DNA of 64,000 bases from Cyathus striatus (taxonomy: Eukaryota > Basidiomycota > Agaricomycetes > Agaricales > Nidulariaceae), in the NCBI GenBank assembly GCA_025738555.1, contig JAOVFP010000003.1, positions 1,240,001 through 1,304,000 on the forward strand. Direction: 5' to 3'. Positions 24,370 to 36,489 of this stretch are shown in pieces; the stretch's first letter is position 1, and every line of letters begins with the position of its first letter. Made by a program: the position numbers and the translations under genes. Below the pieces are notes generated by a model. It saw only the letters and a program-made list of their open reading frames with translations. It was not told where the DNA came from and did no database searches.

Positions 24370-25640
24370 TTTATTCAACGATTTCGATGAAGGCTAGGGC
24401 TGTTCTGGGTGTAGTGGATATGTTTCTTATGGGGTAGAAAGGTGGGAGGTGGTATGCTAAGGTCTGTTTCTTCTCTTTGCATTGTTCCCTTTTCTTCTTT
24501 TCGATCTAAATCTCTTTTATCCCCTTTCTCAGTACCTTCCTCTCCGGGTCTAGCATCCCCTCCCCCCCTCCCTCCTTGTTTTCCTCTCCCTCCCTCTTCC
24601 TCGCTATCCTCACTTTCCCTTCCTCCCTTTCCTTCATCCCTTCTCTCCGTGTACGAAGAAAGCTAATGTATTTCCATAGGACTACTCGCCAAAAACGATA
24701 ATAGGCGCTCTTGCCTGACTATTCCGCATCCAAGCTACACTTCCTCTCTGGACAAATTGTTACATTATCCCATCCTGAGGAGGGAGATTCATGGGCTTAG
24801 TGCACATGTACGTTTCTCGTTTCTTCCTCCTTCCCTATATACCTACATATACCCACCTACCTAACTTCATCGTTTCCTCCCTTTCTCGCTGCTGACATAT
24901 CTTAATCCTCGTTCTTCCATACTGTATTTCCTTTCGCGCATTCCACTTTTACCTCTTACCGTGCTAATATTTCGTTTGTCTTGACTCTTTTGCTTATGTA
25001 GGAGGTAACATTGACGAACTATACGGGCGACTAGCGGGAGTATTTGAAGAAGCCCATTATAGGTATCCCTCGCTAGCCGCCTGGCTGTTCTGCGTGCAAG
25101 CTACAGGCATGCTGATATTGCCTCTTGATCAGAGTGTCGCATTATCCAATCCCGAAGAGGTAGATTCCCGAGACTAGGGCCCACGTTTAGTGGACATGCG
25201 CGCGTTTCTTGTTCCTTCCTTCCCCAAGCTCATTTTTTCTTTGTACTTCGCACTTTGTTTCTTTCCCCCTTGCCTCCCCCTTCCTCGCCCACTTTCCCCT
25301 CCAAGTCTCTGACTCGAACTCATCTTCCGCCCTTCGGCTTCTTTCTCACCCCCCGTTCACTCTTGTTAGCTCCTGTTGTTCTCCTTGTTTCTGCTCTTCG
25401 CCTTCTTCCACTTCTTTTTATTTTACTCGCTTTGTGCTTCTTTCCCTTCTGACTTTCGTTTCTATCCTGCTTCTGCCTACTTTGAAGCCTTCGCTTTTAT
25501 AGGATATCACATTTACGAACTATACAGGCGAAACGAGGGAGTATCTGAAGAAGCACATTACTGGGCGACGTTTCCGCCTAGCATGCCAGGGAGGAATACA
25601 GTGTTGATTTCTGCTTCGTACGCCCTTCCTATTTCATTCT
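24370..25640 (+). pseudogene. BRCT-domain gene (Rtt107/Brc1-like) remnant, copy B
   Basis: Decayed exons separated by C/T-rich stretches. Readable pieces: 24691-24790 (ALA-stop-LFRIQAT), 25065-25180 (SLAAWLFCVQATG...PLDQSVALSNPEEVDS) and 25500-25620 (DITFTNYTGETREYLKK, then a frameshift, then PSMPGRNTVLISAS). An exon beginning like TNYTG is also at 25010-25060, so that exon is present more than once. The LAWLF-VQAT and TNYTGEAREYLKK...SGKNTVLIAA phrases are what I expect of the third BRCT repeat region of fungal Rtt107/Brc1-type DNA-damage scaffold proteins. Stops and frameshifts make it non-functional. The family name is from memory. Confidence 0.6.
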
Positions 25641-25900
25641 TTAACCCTCGCTCCTCTCTGACCTTCATTCCTCCTCCTTTCTTCGTTACTCCTCCCTTCC
25701 TCGCATACTCTACCCCGTTCTTTTCCCCGTGTCTTCCTTGCTCTTCGCTCCTCTCTTTTCTCTCATGTAGCTCTAGCCTCACGACGTCTCCTCGTTCCCC
25801 CTCCTCCTTAAACCCCCCACCTCCACTGCCCTGTCTCGCTCCTCCCTTGCTGTTCCTCTCCTTCCTATTCTCTTACCTACTCACGTTTCCCCCTCGCAAG
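24440..25900 (+). repeat. C/T-rich tracts within the BRCT remnant
   Basis: Polypyrimidine stretches at 24465-24655, 24800-24995, 25205-25490 and 25630-25890, each placed between recognisable exon pieces. The equivalent place in copy C (42740-43240, 43350-43600) is also C/T-rich. They give long low-complexity open frames that are not genes; they look like enlarged introns. Confidence 0.6.
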
Positions 25901-26643
25901 ATATCTTTCACATACCATCTTGGAGGACTAACTCGCTATAGTGCAGGTCCTGTAAGGACCTCACAATATCAATTTCCGACAAGGGCGTCTCGTCGAGAAC
26001 TTGGGAGATTTCTACCGGGACTAAAGAAACTCGAGGTGTGGTAGAGTACCGCTTCGTTGTTCTTATCCAAGATCAATTTTTCTAGGGTTAACTTAGCAGG
26101 TTGACCATCGTGCTTTTGGGTTGTAAACCATATAATTGTCGCTTCTTGCCATCTGTAGTCTGGAACTGTTTATATCTATGTTTTATGTCAGAAATACAAT
26201 GTGCAAGTATCTTTGTAAATACCTACATGATACTGTCTGAAGTCCACATCTGAAGTCCAATCTTCTGCATACCTTTACCGCTACTTGAATATTCGTTTGA
26301 GGCAAGTTGTTGTGTCAGTCAATTGTCACTGCAGTTGGTAATTTAACGTGAGTTGGCGCTGGTAACCATCTGAGGACTGAGAGCAGGAGTACCGCCGATG
26401 CCATGTGAAAAAAATGATTTAATACTCTGGTACGTTGCCCTATAGCATTATCCCGTAAATCATATGTTGTGTTCGATTGACTATTATGGTGACTTGGTCT
26501 TCTCAAGACCTCACATAATATAAGAAATAGTATGTCTAATAATCGGTATCGTTTATATAAAAGTACAAAGGCAGAGGAAATATGACTATGTACGAGGTGC
26601 AGCCTTGTTAGTAAAAGTACTGCATTTGCTCAGTTAGCTACGG

Positions 26644-27441
26644 TGAAGAGGGAAATGGTGGGTTGAAGGATCCTATTCAAAGGAATGCGAGCCGTTGGCG
26701 CGTCCGTCCAACGTTAAGGTTCTAAGGTAGTGAAAAGAGGGTGTCAACGACGTAAACAGGAGAGGTAACGACGTAACAAGAGACAGAACTTCGAGACGAA
26801 GTTCTGGGGTGTTTGAGTGAGTAAATTTTCCGAAAGGAGAGTTGGGAACGAGCGAGACGACGAAGAAACACGGGACGAGAAGCACCGAAAAAGAGAGAGA
26901 GAGATGGGGGGAAATTCACTGAATTACTAGAGACCTAGATACACGGTTTATATAGCAAAATGAGTGGATAAAGTATACCTAAAAGAGCGGATAAATTTTC
27001 CTAAGGCCAAGAGTGTTTTAGAGACTAAACGAGTATTTCAAGGAGAGCTAGAAAGGGAGGTTTGTATGTAAAATGTGAAGAGAACAGAATGTGATATGAA
27101 GAGAAGTGGAAAATGTAGCGATGGTGAGTACAGGAAGTCCGGATGTTGAGATGCCAATGTCGAGATCTTCAGTTTGTGAGCGAGTTCCGCTGTCCCTAGC
27201 TTCGCATATCCATATCCGAACGGTTGTGTTGCCAATTAGCGAGATACTGCATCCGACGTTGGAGGAAATCCGGTCCGATTTCGAGAGCGTCGAGGAGGTA
27301 TTGTGCAGACGGAGGTGAACGACACTTCGCGACGTGTACGCGTTCGAGGTTCGATTACGTAGTAAGTCACGTGACTAGAGCGCGTCTGCAGAACTCGTTA
27401 ATACGTCGATTCCACCATGCAGGCGGAACGCCTGCTCTACA
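26644..27441. mobile_element. solo LTR (family L1), copy at the AAD copy B 3' end
   Basis: A 798-base sequence with TG...CA ends (TGAAGAGG / CTCTACA), flanked by ACGG at 26640-26643 and 27442-27445, homologous to 8937-9705. Taking it out restores the AAD C-terminus ...IRPVAN-stop seen in copy C, which confirms the insertion. It carries the GAACTTCG/CGAAGTTC hairpin near 26785, a TTTATATAG TATA-like site near 26948, and a GCAGGCG-GAA-CGCCTGC hairpin at its right end. Confidence 0.78.
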
Positions 27442-28905
27442 ACGGGTCTAATTGGCTGAGGAGCAAAAACTCTATCGATGTAGCCGCTGGTAGTTATTAA
27501 ATCTGGATATTCTAATCCGTTTCCCTAGGTAGAAATATTGCTAATTAGAAGACTTAAATTAGAAAATCCAAACAAGTACGACTTACAATCATGGTGTGTG
27601 GGAAGCCAGGATCGAAACTCACAATACTTTCTAAATATATGACTTGATCTTCCGTAAGAGAAATATCGAGAGCTTCGACGTTAGCAAGCAGTTGCTCAAC
27701 TCGTCTTCCTCCAACAATAGGGAAAACATAAGTTGTCTTTTGCATCAAGTACGCAATCGCGACTACAAGCAGGCGTAAGTGACACAATTTAATACAGCGA
27801 GGAAGTACCTTACCGGAAGTGATATGTTTCGCTCCGACTTCGTTTGCCACTTTCTCTAATGCACGAGACATAGCCTTTTCAGTCTTGTTTCGTTCCCAGT
27901 TGGGAGAGACGTTGGTACGCCCATGTTCTCCTGTTTGACGACGACGTTCTTCCTCTGCGTCACTGCGAAGCTTTCCGCCTGCAAGGATGTTCCATGGGGA
28001 AAGTGCCATACCTTAATTTATAGAATGAGATATATAACTCGGTGGTAGTACGAGACGTATGCGTACCCTGATCGCGAGCCATCGGGATGATTTCGCGTTC
28101 GAAGGAACGCTCCAACACATTCCACGCTCCTTGGTATACGGAAAATGGCGTAAGGCCATGGTCTCGAGCGTACTGGTTGGCTTTAGCAACAACCCAAGCA
28201 GGCGCGTCCGAAATTCCCTAACGAAGTGTTACTCTAGTGATTATATGGAAAATTCAATAGTAATCGTACCAAGTAAAGAACTTTGCCTTGAAGAATAACA
28301 GTATGCAAAGATCGCATAACTTCCTCAACGCTGGTATCGAAGTCCCAGAAGTGTACGTAAAGCAGGTCAATGTACGTGGTACGGAGCTTGATGAGAGATT
28401 CGTTCAGGGACACGTGGAGGGACTTTGCGTTAGTTCCAGAGTACAGAACCTTCTGCTGGATAGATGGGTTTCGTGTGGTATGGTTCAGCGAATACTATAT
28501 AGATACATTAATTTTCGAGTTTATTTCGGTTCTAAATGACTGACCTTCGTAGCGATAAACAGCTGATCTCGAATGCCACGTTTCTCAGCCCACTCGCCGA
28601 TGAACGACTCGGATGTTCCGTCTTGGCTGTACACTCAAAGTCAGAGGAGTCACTTCAAATATGCCACTAATAACGCACTACAGATTAGCGGTATCGATAA
28701 AGTTTCCGCCATTGTCGAAGAATGCATCGAGAAGCTTGAAGCTGTCTTCCTTGGAGTTGGCACTGACACCAATATCCTCCCACTTATCGCCGACGCTCAC
28801 TCCTCCAAGCTGGAAGGGTGATACATGAACGCCTGCATTGGGAGAAAGGAGACGGTATCGGCCAAGTTTGCTGGGAGGTTGAGCGGGAGCTGCGAAGAGA
28901 GACAT
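27375..28905 (-). CDS. aryl-alcohol dehydrogenase (aldo/keto reductase), copy B, altered C-terminus
   Basis: Seven exons: 28679-28905, 28545-28626, 28270-28494, 28067-28217, 27814-28011, 27587-27762, 27375-27524; all introns GT-AG and in phase, 402 residues. AKR active-site residues are present: Asp and Tyr in FIDTANLYQDG, Lys in LFIATK, His in DLLYVHFWD. The protein matches the NADPH-dependent aryl-alcohol dehydrogenase / norsolorinic acid reductase-like group (yeast AAD family), acting on aromatic aldehydes in the cytosol. A solo LTR inserted three codons before the original stop replaces the last residues with about 22 LTR-encoded residues ([21 protein letters not shown]). Whether this is tolerated is unknown. 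Its own 3' untranslated region is now LTR sequence. Confidence 0.82.
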
Positions 28906-29491
28906 TGTTGGATGGGCTGTGATTGTGAGTGTATGAAATTCGAAATGAGAAGAATGAGAAGGTGAGCTGAGAGTTACTTGCGTCGACCTACGAGCTATTT
29001 ATCTGTTTCTTGAAAATGTAATTTTTCTCCATGTTTAGTGCATCATTGAAGTTTGTCTTCACGAATAGTATGCGATGAGGCAGTTGCAGTGGGGGTTTGT
29101 CAGCATTGCATACTTCACTTTGCTTGGTAACGCGATTTCAATTGGCTTCCAAGTCAACGTGGGATTTATAAGGCGTGCTCCCAATTTTAGACTAACGGCA
29201 ATTTCCGTAGCTACCTATCTCCTCGCATTGCTGTTAGGACTGTATTTGTAATGCAGGACGTTGCATCTATGGCGCAATACCTACTTACTGTGCAGCCACG
29301 ATATTAGTACCTAACATAGTTACCCTTGTTCATGTATTTGTGGTGGTTCCGATATTATGTCGTCGCTGTATGTTTCCACTGGTACCCAGTAGAGACATTG
29401 ATTATCTTATTTTATGTCTCTTAAGTATGTCGTCTCTACTTACTGTAAAACTGGATAGAGCCTAGAGGTGACAATATTCTGTCCTTGTAAT

Positions 29492-29565
29492 TCTTTGTTA
29501 GTGTATCAGTTAGTACACACGCCGTGTATTTGAGAGAAAACTGGGTTCGACTCCCAGACCTAGCG
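29492..29565 (+). repeat. tRNA-Asp-like SINE head 3 (compact)
   Basis: TCTTTGTTAGTGTATCAG with ACTGGGTTCGACTCCCAG: D-arm, a good T-arm and B box. The acceptor does not pair (TCTTTGT with ACCTAGC) and the anticodon arm is lost. Counterpart of 16052 and 46103. Confidence 0.65.
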
Positions 29566-29739
29566 TAAACATACAAATTTGATGTAATATTTTCGTCATC
29601 CCGAAGCCTACATTTTCACGGGTTTACTTATATTTTGTTTTTTAGTGTAGTTAAACTAGAGAAATCCGTTGTACAACGGGCCTATTACCTTGCTTGTCAA
29701 GGTCTCTCTTAGGTGAAAAGGGGTTCCACTTTTTGACCT

Positions 29740-30090
29740 GCACGTGATTTTTCCCACGTCTCCCATCTGGCACTGCACACTCCCTTCACACTCCCTTTGT
29801 TTCCTTTACGTTTGCTCCCTCTTCCCTTTCAGGTCGCCGTTGAACGTGCAGCATACGTTCCTTTGCTTACCGTTTCACCCTCCTCCAGCTCACGTCCCAC
29901 ACGTCCCCAGAGGTTCTTTGGAGGTCCGTTTGCTTTTGATAGACATCCCATACAGTACATATCGACATTCTGCTTTTTAACCACCATTCATCTTGTTCAT
30001 GTAATTACTACTATTAATTATATTTCAATCTAACACTTCCTCTTGTCCTCTTTCATCTTTTTTTGAGTCTTTTCCTCGATTAGACAAGCA
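29740..30090 (+). other. C/T-rich stretch, no gene
   Basis: Between two SINE-like parts; pyrimidine-rich open frames only. The sequence is missing from the otherwise similar place in block C (near 46270), so it may be an insertion: GAGACCTTGACAAGCAAGGT-like ends near 29690 and AGACAAGCAAGGTTTC near 30082 are partly inverted, suggesting a small element. Confidence 0.35.
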
Positions 30091-30205
30091 AGGTTTCAGC
30101 CGACGAAGTCGGCAATTCCCAGTTCTAGACAGTAGAAATTAATAGCACATACTGCACTGCAGACTTGAACTGATCAAATATCTACTGCCTATGACTTGTT
30201 TAAAT

Positions 30206-30485
30206 TCTTTGTTAGTATATCGGTTGGTATACACGCCTGTCATCGAAATTTGATAGACACGCGTAAAAGATGGGTTCGACTCCCAGATAGAGAGTAAACT
30301 TCTGAAATTGTAGTTGGGGAACATATTTTTGTATTAGCCAAACCTAGGCCTATATTTTTACAGGACTCTCGATTTATTTATCTACCCATAAAAATAAGAC
30401 TCAGAAATTCATTATGTAAATTATCTGGTAAAAGTACTACTGCCTTTCTCAGGGTGAATCAACCAGGTTCAACACGTCCGAATTC
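30206..30485 (+). repeat. tRNA-Asp(GTC)-derived SINE 4, head plus tail
   Basis: Head 30206-30294: acceptor TCTTTGT pairs with ATAGAGA; CACGC stem, CTGTCA, then a 17-base insertion, then loop C and GCGTA; T-arm ATGGGTTCGACTCCCAG. The tail matches the one at 16398-16566 (TATTAGCCAAACCT, CCTATATTTTTACAGGACTC, then AACACGTCCGAATTCATC). Confidence 0.75.
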
Positions 30486-30920
30486 ATCACCCATTTTGAC
30501 AAGCTTACTCACCTTCCCACGGCCGTCGACCGCGTTCCGCTAAACGCGTTCATTACCCCTTCCATCGTCCTCTCCTCCATCTCCTCCTCGCAGCGCATCT
30601 ATATTTGTCAAATACCAAACAACGACATATTCACATACATCGTCTTCTTCCTCCCTCAGACTTATCCACCACCAATCGCACAGAATTCTGACATCCTGCT
30701 AGTGCATGAAGAGGCTTGTACACATAACGATGCGATGTTGACCATGCTATTTACAATTCGTGGAGCCTGATTTTGCTGTGCTGGACATTCAAGTTGCGAT
30801 GTTGTAAAATGTACTACGCGAAGGAAGGCTAAAGTTGTTCTGGATGAGGTGGAGCCTTTACTCGGTGGAGGGGTAGGAGGGGGGTATACTAAGGTCTGTT
30901 TCTTCTCTCTGTGTTGTTGA
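30480..30920 (+). repeat. upstream segment of the composite block, third partial copy
   Basis: GACAAGCTTACTCACCTTCCCACGGCCG, then ACGACATATTCAC, TTCGTGGAGCCTGATTTTGCTG and GGGTATACTAAGGTCTGTTTC match 24030-24475 and 41520-42740. It begins where a SINE tail ends. No readable protein remains. Confidence 0.6.
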
Positions 30921-31019
30921 ACACTCTTTTCTTCTTTTCAATCTACATATCTATAAATATTATTCCCTTTATCACTACCTTTTTCTCCCTTGCTTCGCTC
31001 GCACCCCTCCCCCTACCTT

Positions 31020-31260
31020 ATGGCGGCCCAAGTGCACTTTTATTCGCTACCGCCCAACTCTTTTGATCCCCCCCCCCCCAACTTTTTCGGGACCATACTC
31101 CGCCCGACTTTTCGTCAATTCCCCCCAACTTTTTCGACTTGCCGCAACTCTTTGGGTTTATCAGCGCTCAACTTTTCAACTGCCCGCAACTTTCTTTTTA
31201 CGAGCGCAACCAAAGTGCAACATTTTTTTCGGATCTTATCGAATTATACACAAATTTTCA
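31020..31260 (+). repeat. CCCAACTTTTTCG-type motif cluster
   Basis: Repeated CCCAACTTTT, CGCAACTCTTT and CAACTTTTTCGAC motifs (about eight in 190 bases) starting after GGCGGCCCAAGTGCAC. It looks like the sub-terminal motif array of another transposon, but I found no partner end. Confidence 0.35.
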
Positions 31261-33125
31261 ATGGTTTTTTACATATTGCGCAGAGAGTAGGGAATACAGT
31301 AGAAGTTCTAAGCATACATATATTGAAGACAATGATAAAATAATACAACTTAAAATAATATACAGTGCTTAAGGTAAAGAAAGTGACCAGGACATTTAAC
31401 ACACATAAAGAGGGCTATGCTAACACCCTAAACTTCACATCGAAATCTACACGTGATCGCCAAAAATGATGGCAACCATGCATTTTTCCCACCGAGAATG
31501 CAAGGTGTTCTCGCATTAATTAGCTTGTAGCACATTACTCCCTGTGCGGACCAACTTTAAATTTTGTATACATATTTAACCTGTATTCTACTTTTGTGTA
31601 AATTTACGAAGCACTGAACATATTTAATGCTATGATATACACAATCTAATTCACCAACTATGTCTGTATCATACAATTTACTAAGTAGCCTACAGGAGTT
31701 GTTATTCATGATATATCTACATGAGATTTCGGATATACTATGTGCTGTATATACAGTATAAGCTATTAAAATATTAAAAGATAAATGTAAGTGTATACCG
31801 AGATATAATGATATTTATCTGAAACTTCCTATTTGTCAGATCTGAGTGGGGCCGTCAACTTTTCGAGTTACCGGTAACTCGAATGGAACTCGATCGGAAC
31901 TCGACTAGAACTCGACTTCGGAACTCACCTGTAACTCGAAAAATGTAAAATGTATGGTATATGACAGACATTCCAACACTGCTATGGATTGCTAGATTAA
32001 TGCTTACTCGCTATTGCGCCTCCGCACTCATTATTTCCCACGCCCCTGAATGTCGATCATTAATTTGATCTGTCCATCAAATTGATCAATGAGTGCCGCA
32101 CGTTGTTTTCCGCGGCGCGTTTGATCGCGTTCATGTGCGTCGTCATCGTCATAAACAGTGAGCACCCATTATTTTCATTTCTGGTTGAGTTCTTGGGCGA
32201 TTTCTCTCAATTTTTTTTGTGAATATGAATGTGTATTAAATGCTTTGACAGTACAGCTAAACTACCTATTAAATAGTATGAAAAGCTGAAATTATTATTA
32301 TTCATATAATATTTTTTATAAGCACAGTACATGATATTTATACAACTAAGATGTTATATTACATAAAAAATAAATAACTCCACATTGTACAAAAAAAATC
32401 ACAGGAAAAATCGAAAAACTGAGAGAAGAACGCACAAAATATGCGCTCACTGTTGAGCATGATGATGGAAGAAGTGCGACGCGATCACCATCAATGCATC
32501 GGAAGCGAGTGGAATGATCGGGGATTTGATGGATGATGTGATGGCGCTATTTTTACACATCCGCGGCGGCAGGGGTGGGCGTGGGAAACAACGAGCTAAG
32601 GGATCATGACAACAATGAGCACAATCATAAAGTATGGGTTTTTTGTTATGGAACTTGAGGAACTTAAGTTAGACACTCGACTGGAACTTAAGTGGAACTC
32701 GAATGGAACTCGACTCAAATTCCAGTGGAGTTGAGTGGCATTTTCCACTCAAAGGTAACTCGATGGTAACTTACCTTCCACTCGAATTTAGCATAAGTGA
32801 GGAACTTAACTCCACTTGACTGACACTCGAAAAAAATTATAAGTGAGAAACTCGACTCGACTTGATGGAACTTAACTTTCACTCAAAAAATAAGTGAGGA
32901 ACTCGACTCGACTCGATGGAACTTAACTTTTACTTGAAAAATAAGCACCTTACAATAATACATACAGTAGTTTGTGTTGTTTCCCGCCCCCCCGCTCATG
33001 GTTTCCCATGCATATAATTCAATGTTTACTCATTTCCCATTAATTGCACATCCTCATTGTTGCCCGCACCTCCGCTCATAATTTCCCACGCTTCCGCTTA
33101 ACATATCGCACCTACATACTTTCGC

Positions 33126-34536
33126 AGGCCTGACGAAAAGGAAAAGAAAAGTTCGGATCCGAACCGGAACCATGAAGATAACGGAGAGATAAACAGCTGC
33201 ACCGTCGCTTGCTTGGTCTAGCGGCGGACAGTGTATTGTCTTATTGTATGGTGTTTGGCAGCAGCTTCGTGTAAGTAAACATGTGGGAATGTAACGCATC
33301 AACGCGAAACAGGAACCCTGAATGCACTCACACCATACCTACACCTTATTTGCTTGTTCTTTGACAATATGTATTCTGTAGATCATCTAAATATACTCCT
33401 ATGTTTTAATTAAAAGTATAGCCAATAAGAATAGCCAACTGTTCACCCACTGCTCTCAGCAGTGGCGTACTACTTTGCCCAAATACCTGTGATTATATGC
33501 AAGGGTCACAGGTGATTTACTTTCGAAAAGCTCATTAACCTTCTAGATGTTTCGAAAGCATTCAATGGTACACATAGGTAAATTCCCTGAAAGCTATAAA
33601 AGTGCGAAGATCGACCAGTCATTGGATCCCCAAGACGTTTGTGCTTCTTTCATAGTATGTATCAATTCTATGAGAATGGAAGTGAGTATTTTTTATTATT
33701 AATTCAATTGCCATTTTTCTAATCTTATATACATTTTGTAGTCGATTATCAGCGCTGGAGCATATTGTTCCTCGTATATTTATCACCTCGTCACTCATTT
33801 TAATACTCACACCCAATTACCCACTCTTTGTTGCGTACACATCTCTCTTAATGTTTTATTTATCAAGTAAGTCTCATTATCTTAATCTTGCAAGTCATAA
33901 GGGAACTCTTATGCATTATTTAAACTATTTGGTCAACTCTTCATCTCTCACTTCATGTTTAGGATTTGATTATAATTGGTTATCTAAACCTTTTATAAAG
34001 CTGAATTCTGCTTCATTTTCTATGATAATATTTGTTCACGGACTCCGTGAAAGCTCGTGCAGTCTCAGTAAGTGTCATACGTTATTACTTAAATACTCTG
34101 CAACTAATTTGGATCGTTCCTACCACTTCTAGAATCAGAATTTCCAAAGAAAAAGCGAAAAACTACCTCCTCCAACTTGAAGCACATCGTAATTAACAAT
34201 ATTAATGATCATTCTAGTGCCTAAGCCTTTCACATTTTTCTACTTCAATAAATTTATTAGCGCATTAATTTATACTAATACTTATATAGAGTACTTGTCC
34301 ATTTATTATACATCACAAAGAACTAATTATCACCACATTGCTAAGTATGTGGTCAGCTGTCCAGTCCGTTCAGAGTCCGTTTATTTGTTTATTATCAACT
34401 GCAAGACGGTGTTAGTAAACAAAGTCTTTGTGGCCAGCCATACCATCGGACGCTCTGTAGAGCAAGCGGCCTGATAAGACCTGAAACATCGGTTCCCACT
34501 CGGAACCGAACTTTTCTTTTCCTTTTCGTCTATGCC
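33126..34536. mobile_element. element W: 1.4-kb DNA transposon nested in X
   Basis: Inverted ends GGCCTGACGAAAAGGAAAAG (left) and GGCATAGACGAAAAGGAAAAG in the other strand at the right, going on as AAAAGTTCGG for at least 110 bases with gaps. Flanked by CATACTTTCGC at 33115-33125 and 34537-34547 (11 bases). No open frame above 95 codons. A TSD of 9-11 bases fits a Mutator-like origin. Confidence 0.75.
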
Positions 34537-34547
34537 CATACTTTCGC

Positions 34548-34905
34548 GCTCAATGTTTCCCACGCTCTGCTGCTATCATTCTGACTTCTACTCATTATTT
34601 CCCGCCCTCCCGCTCATTATTTCCCACGGTTTCGCTTCTCCTTCAATTATTATTTCCTGCCTTCCCTTCTGCTCGCAATTTCATCATTTCCCGCCCTTCT
34701 GCTTATAGTTTCCCACGCTTCCGCTTCCGCTGTTCGCTGCTGTCCGCATCCCCACTCAACATTTTCCCACGCTATCGCTTATTATTCCGACCTCTGTTTA
34801 TTATTTCCCTCCCTCCCATTCGCAATTTCCCATGCATTTCATCATTTCCCGCCTTCCCGCTCATATTTTCCCACGCCTCCGCTCTTATTTTCCCTCACAA
34901 CTAAT
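34548..34905 (+). repeat. CTCATTTCCCGCCCTCCCG-type repeats inside X
   Basis: Many imprecise copies of 'GCTCATNATTTCCCRCSCTYCC', here and before W at 32985-33105; the W insertion splits one array. Likely another internal array of element X. Confidence 0.55.
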
Positions 34906-36489
34906 ACACTTTTCTAAACAAATCACATAATCTGTACAAAGCATGGAACATATTATAATAAAAGACTAAATACATATATAATTCGCATTTTTATAAGTTT
35001 ATTTACATTAGTACTTAATATAATATGGCTTACTAAATGTATAACAACTTATATTAAGTGATGCAAAAAGACTGAAACAAAAAGAGCAAGAATTGAGCTT
35101 AAAATTCAGAAAAGACTTGCTCACTGTTGAACATGATGAGCATTAGTGATAAGGAAGAGTGCACATCAAAAATCACGCGATGTGTTGACATCGCAGTGAT
35201 GAATATTTGTGTATGATAGATGTGGTGGTTCAACACTGCACGCAAACAGAAGTAAATAAAGGCGGGCAGAGTGCGTGGGAAATGTAGATGAAATCAGGTG
35301 GGGTGTGGGACAGAGCTGTGGTAGCAATAGTAGTGATTAGAAAATAGTAGTACTAGTGATTAGTTTATAGTTATTGTATAATTGAAATTTTGAAACTTGA
35401 ACTTGAAGGAACTCGAAAGGAACTCGAAAATTACTGAGGAACTTAACTCGAGAGAACTCAACTTTCAGAAAAAAAATTAAAAAAGAACTTAAGTCGACTC
35501 GAAAAACTTAACTTGAGGGAACTCGACTTACACTCACTAAAAAATTAGCAAGGAACTTAAGTACATGTGCAAAACCTTGTGGAGCCCTGCGCCTGAAACA
35601 GTCAAGGACTGTACAGACCTCTGCCATCACGCGCTATTGATGCACGCATCAGAAAGAGCTGGTAACTCCGGATCTATTTATAACAAGCATTTACTAAAGA
35701 TAGCGCATGTCCCACAATAGTAGTGGCCACGGCAAATATGGTGCCGCTGAAACACAGTATTAATGCATGGTTTGCTACATGGAGGGTGTTCCATATCTCC
35801 CGGATATTATCGATAGTCTTAGCAGTAGTACACTTACACTATTTACCTACACCATACAACCGAGTCTAATTACAATATATAAGTAGTTTAGGTTAGCTAG
35901 AGGAGAGCAAGGGGCTGTCAACTTTTCGAGTTACCAATAAGTTATAACTCGAATGGAACTTAAGAACTCGACTTTCACTGGAAAAATATAATGTAGTAAC
36001 TTAACTTGATCTGAGGGAACTCAACTTTCACTCAAAAAAAAATAAGCAAGGAACTTAAGTTTACTCGAGAGAACTCAACATTCACCAAAAAAAAAAAGCA
36101 AGGAACTTAAGTCCACTCGAGAGAACTCAACTTTCACCGAAAAAAAAAATTGGGGAACTCGAGTCCACTCGAAATAAGAAAATGGCCACTTGAGGAAACT
36201 TAACTTTGACTCGAAAAAGTTAAGCGAGCCCAATAGTGGAACTCGACTATAACTTAAGTGAGACTCGACTTTAACTCGAAAAACTTGACAGGAACTCGAA
36301 AAGTTTGCAGCCCATCTGAGTGAATTAGAAATCGAATGTTTAATAGTTATATGGACCTCTGTATCTCAATATAAATTCATAAATATATTTATAATTTATG
36401 CTTCAGAATATTCCTGTACAGACAGTATGGTATTTACTCAAATATAGGAAGATATCTACTGGCAAGAGATGAAATACAGATGTCAGCTA

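Larger units (their letters stand above)
24000..29700. repeat. composite duplicated block, copy B
   Basis: Collinear with 41500-46300: a GACTCACCTTCCCACGACCG segment, BRCT-gene remnants with CT-rich spacers, the 43.7-44.0 kb-type 3' region (CAAGACCTCACRYAATATA), a seven-exon AAD gene, a 700-base upstream region, the 80-base unit and the compact tRNA-like sequence. Differences are a solo LTR (26644-27441) only here, and extra copies of a BRCT exon. A partial third copy of the BRCT-side sequence is at 30480-30920. Confidence 0.75.
31849..36313. mobile_element. element X: motif-array DNA transposon with 9-base TSD
   Basis: Ends are GGGCCGTCAACTTTTCGAG (31849) and, on the other strand, GGGCTGCAAACTTTTCGAG (36313), flanked by ATCTGAGTG at 31840-31848 and 36314-36322. 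Short AACTCGA / TAACTCGA / GGAACTT motifs are repeated dozens of times at 31855-31950, 32645-32945, 35395-35560 and 35935-36300. No transposase-like frame. It sits within the left inverted end of element Y and itself carries element W. Inner ends near 35588 and 35908 suggest it is a composite (see findings). Confidence 0.82.

Noticed and set aside
25209..26044. Pyrimidine-rich open frames up to 222 codons
   Set aside because: Ser/Pro/Leu/Phe-rich products of C/T tracts between BRCT exon remnants; same kind of frames at 42740-43790.
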